Of a stretch of DNA of 64,000 bases, positions 42,703 through 50,834 are shown one piece after another (the first letter of the stretch is position 1; the number at the start of each line of letters is the position of its first letter). The DNA lies in assembly GCF_009604385.1 (NCBI RefSeq), contig NZ_WEGJ01000002.1, positions 124,001-188,000 of the forward strand, read 5' to 3'. The stretch is from Streptomyces smaragdinus. Its GTDB lineage: Bacteria > Actinomycetota > Actinomycetes > Streptomycetales > Streptomycetaceae. Made by a program: the position numbers and the translations under genes. A model generated the notes under the pieces. That model worked only from the letters and a program-made list of their open reading frames with translations. It was not told the DNA's origin and did no database searches.

Positions 42703-43392
42703 ATGAGCGCCAACGCACTTCCGCCCGTCGTCGACACGGACACCTGGCAGCGCGAACTCGACGCCCTGCGGGTACGCGAGAAGGCCGCGACCCGCGAGCT
42801 CGACGCCATCGCCGCGCAGCGCCGCCGCCTGCCGATGGTGGCGATGCCGGACTACACCCTCGAGGGCGAGGACGGCCCCGTCCGGCTGGCGGACGTCTTC
42901 GAGGGCAAGAAGCAGCTGATCGTCTACAACCACATGTGGTTCCCCGGCAAGGAATGGCAGTGCGCCGGCTGCACGGGATTCACCTCGCAGTTCACACGGC
43001 TGGAGTTCCTGGACCACTACGACGCCCGCTTCGTGATCGTGACGCAGGGCCCGATCGACGAGGCCCTCCCGTACAAGCACCGCGTAGGCAACAAGATGAC
43101 GTGGTACTCCACGGCGAACAGCCCCTTCGGCACCGATGTGGGCGCCCCTCCGGAGGACGGCTACGCGGTCAACGTCTTCCTCCGCGACGGCGACACGGTC
43201 TACCGCACCTGGCACACGAACGGCCGAGGCACGGAACAGCTCACGCACACCTTCCCCCTGATCGACCTCCTCCCGTACGGCCGCCAGGAGGAATGGCAGG
43301 ACGTCCCGGAGGGCTGGCCCCAGTCCCCGGCGTTCAGCGGCTGGCCGGGATCGAAGGAGATCGCGGCTCTGTACGGGCCGGGCGAGGCTTGA
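42703..43392 (+). CDS. DUF899 family thioredoxin-like protein
   Basis: The 229-residue protein has the DUF899 pattern: an N-terminal coiled helix (WQRELDALRVREKAATRELDAIAAQRRRLP), then a thioredoxin-like domain with KKQLIVYNHMWFPGKEWQCAGCTGFTSQF, whose CAGC could be redox-active, and YRTWHTNGRGTEQL. The exact role of the family is unknown. ATG 42703 follows GAGGGA. Convergent with the methyltransferase gene, with a strong terminator between them. Confidence 0.88.
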   Translation: MSANALPPVVDTDTWQRELDALRVREKAATRELDAIAAQRRRLPMVAMPDYTLEGEDGPVRLADVFEGKKQLIVYNHMWFPGKEWQCAGCTGFTSQFTRLEFLDHYDARFVIVTQGPIDEALPYKHRVGNKMTWYSTANSPFGTDVGAPPEDGYAVNVFLRDGDTVYRTWHTNGRGTEQLTHTFPLIDLLPYGRQEEWQDVPEGWPQSPAFSGWPGSKEIAALYGPGEA

Positions 43393-43436
43393 CGGCTGCG
43401 CCCGCGGGTCAGGGCGGTAGAGCCATGCCGTGTACG

Positions 43437-43470
43437 CCGTCTCGCCCCGCGTGCCGACGGGGCGAGACGG
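43437..43470. terminator. Bidirectional hairpin terminator
   Basis: A perfect 13-bp stem (43437-43449 with 43458-43470) with an 8-base loop lies between the convergent DUF899 gene and methyltransferase gene, 44 and 14 bases from their stops. Confidence 0.8.
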
Positions 43471-43484
43471 TTGACGGCGTGCAG

Positions 43485-44195
43485 CTATCGCCGAACGGAG
43501 CGGGCGACCGTGTATGCAGTGGGGCCGGTGAGCTCTGTCCCAGCGCCGTCGCCCATTGCCAGGACCTCGAAGCCGGCACACTCCGCGTAGCGTTCGAGTT
43601 CCTGAGGGAAGAGGACGCGCCTGCGGATCTCGTCTCGGGCCTCATCGCCAGAGGAGAGCACCCAGTGCCGGTGCATGGTGTTGATCTGGGTCCGCAGGTC
43701 CCAGGTGTACTGGATGGTGACGGTCGCGGAACCCACCGGGGTGTCGACCGTGGCGGTGACCGGCTCGGCCCGGGTGATCGGGGCGACGGGGGTGCACAGC
43801 ACGAGCAGCGCTCCCGGCCGGGCATGGGCGGCGAACGTGGCGAAGGCCTGCCCGACGCCGTCGTTGTCGTGCACGTAGGCGAGGCTGTTGCCGAGACAGG
43901 TCACCACGTCCATGCGTCTGCCGAGTCGTACGGAGCGCATGTCGCCGCTGCGGATATCCAGCCCGGGTCGGCTTCGGCGGGCGTAGTCGACCATGCCGGG
44001 CTGGAGGTCCACGCCGGTGCACCTGAAACGCTCGGCAAGGATCTCCAGGTCGCGGCCGGTGCCGCAGCCGAAATCGACCAGGGTCCGGGCGTCCGGCTGG
44101 TGCCGCTCGATCAGTGCCCGACACATTTTGGCGCCGGTGCTGTCGGACTGGACCGCGTCGTAGAGTGCCGGATCGCGGTAGAAGAGGTTGGTCAT
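43485..44195 (-). CDS. Class I SAM-dependent methyltransferase
   Basis: The 236-residue protein has SAM motif I LVDFGCGTGRDLEILAE and the following acidic CTGVDLQPGMVDYAR, then DVVTCLGNSLAYVHDN. It is a Rossmann methyltransferase of the methyltransf_25 type; the substrate is unknown. ATG 44195 follows TAGGAC. It starts 20 bases after the PIMT-like methyltransferase gene on the same strand, so the two are likely an operon and may act on the same molecule. Confidence 0.88.
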   Translation of the reverse strand: MTNLFYRDPALYDAVQSDSTGAKMCRALIERHQPDARTLVDFGCGTGRDLEILAERFRCTGVDLQPGMVDYARRSRPGLDIRSGDMRSVRLGRRMDVVTCLGNSLAYVHDNDGVGQAFATFAAHARPGALLVLCTPVAPITRAEPVTATVDTPVGSATVTIQYTWDLRTQINTMHRHWVLSSGDEARDEIRRRVLFPQELERYAECAGFEVLAMGDGAGTELTGPTAYTVARSVRR

Positions 44196-44215
44196 TCCAC
44201 GTCCTACTTCGTGAT

Positions 44216-45379
44216 TCAGGCGAGCTGGTGTTCCCAGCGCAGCGACGGGATCCCGTCGATCCAGTACAGGTGTGACGCCTTGGTCACGCGGAGCCGAACA
44301 GCATCGATATCCGGGGAGCCGGCGTCCTGCCAGGCGACGAGGGCGTGCTCGACATCGTCCCAGAGCGCCACGGGGCCACCCTGGCGGACAGTCCAGCTCT
44401 CGCCCTCCGTGATGAACTCGGCGAACGACTCCCGCTCCGGATCGAACAGGTACTGCAGGGGTGAGCCGTCGGCCCGGGCAGCCCGTACGAACTGTGCGCC
44501 GGGTACGGCGAGTTGTGCGAGGAACGCGGGCATCCACTCCCCCAGAGCGAGAGGGGACACCACCGCGGTCCGCTCGCTGTCCGCGTAGGCGGTCCGGGCG
44601 GAGAGATCGCCCGCCACGGGCGTTACCGCCTGGGCTCGTGCCTGCATGAAGGACGAGCGTCCGACGATCGCACCCTCGGCCGTGCCGTCATCGCCGACGG
44701 TGACCTTGGCGAGACCGGTGCCCCAGGGCCAGGAGCCGACCGTGCCGAGAATGATGCCACCGGGTTGTGTCTGCCGGACCCAGGTGTACGGAATGCGACG
44801 GACCGCGCAGGTGGCGATGATCCGGTCGTACGGCGCCCGGGGCGGATGGCCGAGAAGCCCGTCGCCCGTGACGGTCCACGTCGAGAAGCCGATGGCCTCC
44901 AGGGCGGCATCGGCGCGGGCCGCCACCTGGGGGTCGACCTCGACGGTGGTGACGTTGTCCTCGCCGAGGTAGTGGCACATCAGGGCCGTGGAGTAGCCGG
45001 TGCCGGTGCCGATCTCCAGGACGTGGTGTTCCGCCGTGAGGTCCAGGGCCTCGATCATTCCGACGACGGTGGTCGGGTCGGTGGAGGACGAGGTGGGCAC
45101 GCCCGTAACGGGTTCGCCGGCCCGGTCGGCGGTGAGGCGGCCGTCGAGCTGGGTGGTGAGGGTGTCGAGGTCGTACGCGATCCTCAGCCACTCCTCCGGA
45201 TCGGTGCCGAGCGCGGTTACGGGCCGCCAGTTCCGCCCCTCGTCGAGGAAGACGCCGGGACGGAGGAACTGTTCCCGGGGGACGGCCTCCAGGGCTGTGC
45301 GCAACCAGGGCGACTTCAAGACGCCGCGACTCGTGAGCAGCGCGGCCATGCGACTCCGCTCGAATGCCGCGTCGGTCAT
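44216..45379 (-). CDS. PIMT-like methyltransferase, resembling those of ATP-grasp peptide (graspetide) systems
   Basis: The 387-residue protein has an N-terminal protein-isoaspartate methyltransferase (PIMT)-like domain with AVPREQFLRPGVFLDEGRNW, STDPTTVVGMIEALDL, motif I HVLEIGTGTGYSTALMCHYLG and LGHPPRAPYDRIIATCAVRRIP. A C-terminal extension of about 180 residues is absent from ordinary PIMT. That architecture is typical of methyltransferases in ATP-grasp RiPP and FxLD systems in Streptomyces. No ATP-grasp ligase or convincing precursor peptide is visible nearby, so this may be an orphan, or it may act on a target encoded elsewhere. ATG 45379 follows AAGGAG. Confidence 0.8.
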   Translation of the reverse strand: MTDAAFERSRMAALLTSRGVLKSPWLRTALEAVPREQFLRPGVFLDEGRNWRPVTALGTDPEEWLRIAYDLDTLTTQLDGRLTADRAGEPVTGVPTSSSTDPTTVVGMIEALDLTAEHHVLEIGTGTGYSTALMCHYLGEDNVTTVEVDPQVAARADAALEAIGFSTWTVTGDGLLGHPPRAPYDRIIATCAVRRIPYTWVRQTQPGGIILGTVGSWPWGTGLAKVTVGDDGTAEGAIVGRSSFMQARAQAVTPVAGDLSARTAYADSERTAVVSPLALGEWMPAFLAQLAVPGAQFVRAARADGSPLQYLFDPERESFAEFITEGESWTVRQGGPVALWDDVEHALVAWQDAGSPDIDAVRLRVTKASHLYWIDGIPSLRWEHQLA

Positions 45380-45484
45380 CGGTGGTCTCCTTCCACACGA
45401 CGGACATCGGGAGGCCGGTCTCCGTCTCCGGCTATCCCCACTGCCCGTTGGGTTCAGCATCAAGGTCTCTGCGGAATCAGTGGA

Positions 45485-46000
45485 TTACCCTCCGCCCGCG
45501 CAGGGACCGGGGTGATCAGGGTCAAGTGCGCGACTGCTCCAGACCCACTTGCCCCGATGCCCTCCTCGCGTACGGCATCCCCAGTCGTCGGACAGCGCCT
45601 GGACCAGCGACAGCCCACGGCCGGTTTGGTCTTCGGCGGTCGGGGATCGGAATTCCGGGAGGTGAGGAGAGGCGTCGGCGACTTTGACGAGGAGGGTGTC
45701 GTCACATTGCCGCAGGACTATCACGATGGGGCCCGTACCGTGCTGCACCGCGTTGGTGACGAGCTCCGACACGATGACGACCATGTCGTCGGCCACCACG
45801 CCGAGACCCCAGGACTTCAGGGTGCCGCGCGCAGCCCTGCGGGCCCGCATCGGTGCCGTCGCGTCGGAATCCAGCGGGACGGCGATCGCCCTCAGGACGC
45901 GGCCGGCGGCGGCAGCCTGAGGGGCTGTTGATGTGCCTCGAGCGTCTTCAGCCTCTGTCAGCCCGTCATGGATGGCTGACGGGGGGCTTTCCGTCGTCAC
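45485..46000 (-). CDS. ATP-binding protein, anti-sigma/RsbW-type kinase fold
   Basis: The 171-residue protein has a GHKL ATPase fold: N box MVVIVSELVTNAVQHG, G1-like LLVKVADASP and G2 QTGRGLSLVQALSDDWGCR. It resembles the many small serine kinase/anti-sigma proteins of Streptomyces. No partner sigma factor or antagonist is adjacent. GTG 46000 follows GAGGAG at eight bases. It is upstream of the methyltransferase pair by 105 bases and could be co-transcribed. Confidence 0.87.
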   Translation of the reverse strand: MTTESPPSAIHDGLTEAEDARGTSTAPQAAAAGRVLRAIAVPLDSDATAPMRARRAARGTLKSWGLGVVADDMVVIVSELVTNAVQHGTGPIVIVLRQCDDTLLVKVADASPHLPEFRSPTAEDQTGRGLSLVQALSDDWGCRTRGGHRGKWVWSSRALDPDHPGPCAGGG

Positions 46001-46313
46001 GATGATGCTCCTCGGGAGAGATGAACGTGTCCAGCCGGTGCAGTTGCGACGTCTGGTCTGTTGTCGGATACGGCACCCGTGCTTGGTGACGGCGACAGCG
46101 TCGATCCGGAGGGGATGTCATCGCCATGGCCCAGTGGGTAGCGTCTGCTGCTCTTTCGGGTGAGGGCATGGCACGCAGGTAGCGTCGAAGTGTCATCTGC
46201 GCTGGGACCGTTGCCGTCCCGCGGGTCGGGACGTTCTTCTTTGTACGAGGGAGCCGCAGGACGAGCCGATGGCACCCGAACCATGGCCTTCATCGGTCGA
46301 GAGGGGCCCGGCG
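46001..46313. other. Gene-free stretch between divergent genes
   Basis: These 313 bases separate the ATP-binding protein gene from the TPR regulator. Open frames here lack ribosome binding sites and typical codon use, and I see no RNA structure or clear promoter consensus. It presumably holds the divergent promoters. Confidence 0.5.
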
Positions 46314-47639
46314 ATGGACGATTTCCCCAGGACGTTGCTCAAGGCATTGGTGGCCCAGCGGCATTGGCGCTACGGCGATTTCGTCGGCCACTTCACCCGC
46401 ACGGCCGAGCGGATCGTCGGAAAGGGCACGGCAAATCCGACGATCTCCGAGGCGCAGTTCCGCCGATGGACCTCGGGTGCGATCCGAACCCTGCCGAGTC
46501 CGGATGCATGCCGAGTGCTGGAGGAGATGTTCGGTGTCGGCGCCGCAGCTCTGTTTCGGGCGCCTCCCTCTCCTGAATCATCCGCACCAGCGTTCAACCT
46601 GAAGGACGAGATCGATATGACCGCACGCGACGCTTCAAGCGAGGCAGGGGCTGCCGCCTCCGCGTCCATCTCCGACACAACGCTCGACCAGCTCCGGGAC
46701 GTCGTCGGAGTACTCGCCCGCGATTACCACTCCTTCTCGGCATTCGAGGTTCTTCAGTGCGCTCGCAGACTGAGGGAGGAAGCGGAGCAGCACCGCGATC
46801 GCACCCAGGTTCCCGTTCAGCAGCAGGACTTACTGGTCATCGCCGGTCAGGCCTGCGCGCTGCTGTCCGCCGCGGCGTTCGACCTCGGGTCGCTCGATGG
46901 TGCCACTCGTCTCGCGCGGGCTGCCGATCTGTACGGCGAGACCACCCGCTACACGCCGTTGCGAGGCTTTGCCGGTGGAGTTCTGGCATACATCGCCTAC
47001 TTCTCGGATCGGCCCGCGGAGGCTGTGCAGATTGCCCAGCGTGCGCGGATGCTCTCCGGCCTCGGAGACATCGCGCACCGGCGGCTGGCCGCGATCGAGG
47101 CACGTGCGCACGGACACCGAGGTGACACCGCTTCGGCGCAGCAGGCCCTTGACGCCTCCCGCCGGGAGGGACCAGGGCATATCGACCATCTGCACGACGC
47201 CGTGGGCGGTGAGTTCGGCTTCCCCGACGAACGGCTTGCCATGTCCAATGCCTCCACCTGTCTGCTGCTCGGCGACGGCGAGCAGGCCGAAGCTGCCGCC
47301 CGCACCGCACTCGACCTGGTGACCAACAGGCCCGAGGCTCAGCAGTCCGCTCGGGTCGTGGGCGGAGCGGCTGCGGATCTGGCTGCCTCCCGGTTGCTGA
47401 GAGACGATCTGGACGGTGCCGCCGAAGCGCTGGAACACGTCTGGGCCGTGCCCGGGGAACAGCGCGCCACCGGTTTGCTGACCCGTACCGCGCGGGTGCG
47501 CAGGGCGCTGGCGGGCGAGCGGTTCCGACGAGCGCCGCTGGCCGAGGAAACGGCGGAGCGGCTGGAACACTTCAGTCGTCTTGCCGCGCAGCACCAGCTC
47601 GGAATGGGTGCAGGCACCGTGGCCGCGCTGGACGGGTGA
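46314..47639 (+). CDS. TPR-containing transcriptional regulator with TTA codon
   Basis: The 441-residue protein has an N-terminal region (ALVAQRHWRYGDFVGHFTRTAERI... EAQFRRWTSGAIRTLPSPDACRVLEEMFGVGAAALFR) resembling the atypical HTH of Streptomyces regulators. A mainly helical TPR-like C-terminal part follows (LLVIAGQACALLSAAAFDLGSLDGATRLARAADLYGE, RGFAGGVLAYIAYFSDRPAEAV, AHGHRGDTASAQQALD). Codon 173 (46830-46832) is TTA, so translation needs the bldA tRNA. ATG 46314 follows GAGAGGGG. GC content is visibly lower than the window average. Target unknown; the neighbours are methyltransferases and an epimerase. Confidence 0.82.
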   Translation: MDDFPRTLLKALVAQRHWRYGDFVGHFTRTAERIVGKGTANPTISEAQFRRWTSGAIRTLPSPDACRVLEEMFGVGAAALFRAPPSPESSAPAFNLKDEIDMTARDASSEAGAAASASISDTTLDQLRDVVGVLARDYHSFSAFEVLQCARRLREEAEQHRDRTQVPVQQQDLLVIAGQACALLSAAAFDLGSLDGATRLARAADLYGETTRYTPLRGFAGGVLAYIAYFSDRPAEAVQIAQRARMLSGLGDIAHRRLAAIEARAHGHRGDTASAQQALDASRREGPGHIDHLHDAVGGEFGFPDERLAMSNASTCLLLGDGEQAEAAARTALDLVTNRPEAQQSARVVGGAAADLAASRLLRDDLDGAAEALEHVWAVPGEQRATGLLTRTARVRRALAGERFRRAPLAEETAERLEHFSRLAAQHQLGMGAGTVAALDG

Positions 47640-47645
47640 ATCGCC

Positions 47646-48671
47646 TCAGGCCGCGGAGGCCAGGGCTGCGAGGATCCTGGCCTCCTTGTCGGCCGCGAGT
47701 CCGTGTTCCGCCCGACGGGGATGGTCCACCGGGTGCCCATCGGCCTGCAGCCAGGCCCAGGTGTTCGCGATGGTTTCGGTCAGCGGACGGCAGCGCAGCC
47801 CTGCGGCCACCGCCTTGCCGGAATCCACCGACCACACACCGGCGTGGGTTCGCCACAGAGGCAGTTCCGTCCACTGCCGAACTCCGTGGTCGACGAGAGC
47901 TTCGGGTTCGACCCAAACCGGTCGGCCGTCCGATTCCGTGACGGCAATGCAGGCGAGGAGGAAGTCCTGGAACGACGTGCCCTCGGGATGAGCCACGTTG
48001 TACGCGCCGCCGGTCCCCGCCGCCGCTTGGTCCAGGGCGAAGGTCGCGACATCGCGGACGTCGACCGGCTGGATCACGCGGCGGGCCGGTGAGGGCGCCA
48101 GCAGCCGGCCACCCCGCCGGACACGGTTCAGCCACCACGGAAGCCTGCCCACGTACTCCCCGGGCCCGAGGATGACCCCCGGCCGCAGAAACACTGCCCG
48201 GCCGCCGAATGCCTCGGCGACCGCTCGCTCACCTCCGGCCTTTTGGAACCCGTACTTGGTGGGCGACCCGTCCTCGCCGGTGTATCCGAAGGATCGGTCC
48301 GCGTCCGACGGGCACTCGAGCACCTCGGATGCCTCGGTCAGCGTCCTGTGCGGCCAGCCCGCGTACACCGAGACGGTGGACACATGTACCCACCGGGATG
48401 CCGCGTCTCGAAGGGCGTGTGCGGCCAGTCGTACATCACGTGGCGGGAGTTCGGAGCTCGACGTGTCGATCACTGCGTCCCAGGGCCCCTGGGCTGCCAG
48501 TCGGTTCAGGTCCGGGGTCTCCGTACGGTCGCCCCGGACTGTCCGCACTCCCCGCACGTCCTGCCCGGACCGGCCCCGATTGAACGCCGTTACGTCCCAG
48601 CCGCGCTGCAGTGCCTCCTCGACGATGTTCTTGCCCAGGAACCAGGTGCCGCCCATGGCCAGAATCCTCAT
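47646..48671 (-). CDS. NAD-dependent epimerase/dehydratase (extended SDR)
   Basis: The 341-residue protein starts MRILAMGGTWFLGKNIVEEA, an NAD-binding GGTxFLG loop, and continues with VIDTSSSELPPRDV, a Ser-containing STVSVYAGWP, YGFQKAGGERAV in place of the usual YXXXK (YGFQK, so the catalytic pair is present) and FLRPGVILGPGEYVGRLPWWLNRV. It resembles the isoflavone-reductase/epimerase group. The substrate is unknown. The ribosome binding site at 48671 is weak. It converges on the TPR regulator gene with 6 bases between stops. Confidence 0.85.
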   Translation of the reverse strand: MRILAMGGTWFLGKNIVEEALQRGWDVTAFNRGRSGQDVRGVRTVRGDRTETPDLNRLAAQGPWDAVIDTSSSELPPRDVRLAAHALRDAASRWVHVSTVSVYAGWPHRTLTEASEVLECPSDADRSFGYTGEDGSPTKYGFQKAGGERAVAEAFGGRAVFLRPGVILGPGEYVGRLPWWLNRVRRGGRLLAPSPARRVIQPVDVRDVATFALDQAAAGTGGAYNVAHPEGTSFQDFLLACIAVTESDGRPVWVEPEALVDHGVRQWTELPLWRTHAGVWSVDSGKAVAAGLRCRPLTETIANTWAWLQADGHPVDHPRRAEHGLAADKEARILAALASAA

Positions 48672-48898
48672 GCCGCCGATACTGCCACTCGGAACGGTCA
48701 CGGCCACCAGAACCACGAGGGCCATCGCAGAAGGACTATGGCGGCTCTCCCCCAGAGGGGTTTCCCGACTGCGAGACCTGTCACGACGGTCTTCTCGGGG
48801 ACCACACTTACAGCCATCGTGGCGAGTGTGACCGAGTCGATTACTGTGCGTGATGGGTGTGAGTGAACCGAGACCTGGGGTGCAGAGGAGTCTCACCA

Positions 48899-49432
48899 AT
48901 GGACCTGAAGCGACACGTTCATGCCGACTCGCAGGACGTGCGTTCGCTGCTGTTGGACGTCCACGACGAGGTGTACGCCAATAATCCGGACCCGTTTCAC
49001 TCGCGGGAGCGATTCACGTACTTTTTGGATTGCTGGTCGTCCCGGAAGGACTGGAGGTGCCTGTCCGGTTGGGAGAGCGGCAGTCCGGTCGGGTACGCGT
49101 ACGGCTCCGTGCTGGCGCCCGGTGGCTGGTGGACGGGGAGTGACCGGCCGCGTGATGTCCGTGGCCCCGTGTTCGCGCTGTCCGAGCTCATGGTCCTGCC
49201 GAAATGGCGGGGCACCGGCCGGGCCAGGAAGATCCACGATGCTCTGATCGCGCCCGTGGATGCGGGTCTGGTGTCTTTGCAGGTGGAGAGCGCGAACATC
49301 AAGGTCGTGCGCCTTTACGAAAGCTGGGGCTACCGAAAAGTCGACACGTCGAAATCGCACGATGACTCACCTGTATATGCGGTGATGGTCAAGGGACGGA
49401 GCCAGCAAGTACCGGCCGCTTTTGGGGGATAG
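48899..49432 (+). CDS. GNAT family N-acetyltransferase
   Basis: The 177-residue protein shows the GNAT acetyl-CoA site LSELMVLPKWRGTGRARKIHDALI (R-x-x-G-x-G/A motif A) and VSLQVESANIKVVRLYESWGYRKV (motif B). It acetylates an amine; the substrate cannot be inferred. ATG 48899 follows GAGGAGTCTCACC. Several codons end in A or T, so codon use is unlike the neighbours and suggests recent transfer. Confidence 0.85.
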   Translation: MDLKRHVHADSQDVRSLLLDVHDEVYANNPDPFHSRERFTYFLDCWSSRKDWRCLSGWESGSPVGYAYGSVLAPGGWWTGSDRPRDVRGPVFALSELMVLPKWRGTGRARKIHDALIAPVDAGLVSLQVESANIKVVRLYESWGYRKVDTSKSHDDSPVYAVMVKGRSQQVPAAFGG

Positions 49433-49627
49433 CGCGTAGTCGCCTGGTGGCCGTGCACGGCGATCGTGAGCGGGAGTTGGACTCCGGCCGAGATCGGGCC
49501 GAGGGGGTTGTGCATGGACGCCCGCCGCGTATCGGCAAAGGGACGGTCTGCGACGCGGTGTTAGGGTGACGCGAGGTGCGGGCCGTGTCTGCGAAGTGGC
49601 TTCGCCGAGGGGGCGGGTGACCGAGTA

Positions 49628-50161
49628 GTGGCCGGACCGGGCGGCGAAAAGCAGGGGGCCGGCTGGGATCCGGAGGAGATCGCTCGTGTTGTGCGGGGAG
49701 CCCAGCGCGGGGATGCGATGGCCATGGATGAGCTCGTGGGGTTGCTGACGCCCTATGTGGGGCGGATCTGCGGGCCCATCGCCCTGCAGGACGCCGCCGA
49801 CGCCGCGCAGGAGGCGTTGATCGCCGTCTTTCGTAACATCCGTCAGCTGTCCACCCCGCAAGCCCTGTTCGGCTGGGTGCGGGCGATCGCGGCGCGTGAG
49901 GCGGTGAAGGTCGCCAAGCGGCGGCAGGGGACCGTACCGGCTGAGCTGGAGGATCTTCCCGCGTACGAGGATCTGCAGTTGGGCACCGACATCGCCGACA
50001 CGCTGCGGCGGCTGACGCCCGAGCACCGGGCGGTGCTGGTGCTGCGGCATGTCGACGGGCTCAGCGAGCAGGAGGTCGCCGAGTTGCTGGGCCTGCCCGT
50101 GGGCACGGTGCGGTCGCGGTTGTTCCGGGCGCGGAGGTCGTTTCGTACGGCGTGGGAGTAG
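49628..50161 (+). CDS. ECF sigma factor
   Basis: The 177-residue protein has sigma region 2 (DAMAMDELVGLLTPYVGRICGPIALQDAADAAQEALIAVFRNIRQL) and region 4 (LRRLTPEHRAVLVLRHVDGLSEQEVAELLGLPVGTVRSRLFRARRSFR), with a short linker, so it is a RpoE-like ECF sigma factor. The GTG start follows GGGTGA. No anti-sigma gene adjoins; the next gene is a convergent SRPBCC protein 9 bases away. Targets are unknown. Confidence 0.9.
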   Translation: MAGPGGEKQGAGWDPEEIARVVRGAQRGDAMAMDELVGLLTPYVGRICGPIALQDAADAAQEALIAVFRNIRQLSTPQALFGWVRAIAAREAVKVAKRRQGTVPAELEDLPAYEDLQLGTDIADTLRRLTPEHRAVLVLRHVDGLSEQEVAELLGLPVGTVRSRLFRARRSFRTAWE

Positions 50162-50170
50162 GAGGCAGGG

Positions 50171-50653
50171 TCAGCGCGCGTCCAGCCGCGCCTGCAGTCC
50201 GTCCAGCAGCCGCTCGCCGCGGCCCGGCCGCAGCAGCCGCGTCAGCCGGCCCGCCGGTCCGCCGCCGGGGATGCGCAGGCCGGTGAAGAACGCGAACCGC
50301 GCGCCGTCCTCCTCCGGTGCCGCCGCCATCCCGCTGACCAGGACCTTGCTCTGCATCACGCACCAGTTCTCACGCAGCACCACGTCGAACAGCTCCCGGT
50401 GCCCGATCCGGCTCACCGCCCGCGCACGCAGCCGCTCACCGTCGCGCTCCTCGACGGTGAAGCTGCGCAGCGCCGGCACGATGCGGGGAAGTTCGCCCTC
50501 CAGGTCGGAGACCACCGCCCACAGGTCCGCGGCCGGTACGGCGAAGTGCCGCTCGGCGTAGAGGGGCTGCTTCTGCGCGGCGGCGAGGACCTTGAGCTGG
50601 CGTACCGGATCGAGCTCGGCCACCGGCCAGCTCCGGTCCCGGGCAGTGTCCAT
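50171..50653 (-). CDS. SRPBCC family protein (polyketide cyclase/START-like)
   Basis: The 160-residue protein has the START-like pattern YAERHFAVPAADLWAVVSDLEGELPRIVPALRSFTV with alternating strands and a C-terminal helix (GRGERLLDGLQARLDAR). It would bind a hydrophobic ligand in a helix-grip pocket. ATG 50653 has GGAG nine bases upstream; a GTG two codons earlier is too close to that site. Function unknown; it is divergent from the alpha/beta hydrolase gene. Confidence 0.8.
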   Translation of the reverse strand: MDTARDRSWPVAELDPVRQLKVLAAAQKQPLYAERHFAVPAADLWAVVSDLEGELPRIVPALRSFTVEERDGERLRARAVSRIGHRELFDVVLRENWCVMQSKVLVSGMAAAPEEDGARFAFFTGLRIPGGGPAGRLTRLLRPGRGERLLDGLQARLDAR

Positions 50654-50834
50654 CTTCACCAGCTCCCCCCGACCCTGCGGCCTGCCGAAAGGTCACGTCC
50701 TCACCCGCACAGGTTAGGCCAAGACCGCAGAGCCGCGCCGCCTCGGAAAATCTCCGCGTACCGAGGGAGTGCGGAGCCCTTCGGGGCGCTCTATCACCAT
50801 GAGGTCTCGCACTGCGCAAGGGGAGATGGCGGAG

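Noticed and set aside
45380-45484. Possible RiPP precursor peptide upstream of the PIMT-like methyltransferase
   Set aside because: The only short frames here are in frame with the methyltransferase and Arg/Pro-rich, with no leader/core repeats or ribosome binding site.
45966-46196. 76-codon minus-strand frame upstream of the ATP-binding protein
   Set aside because: No ribosome binding site, overlaps the confident gene start and has no hydrophobic or motif content.
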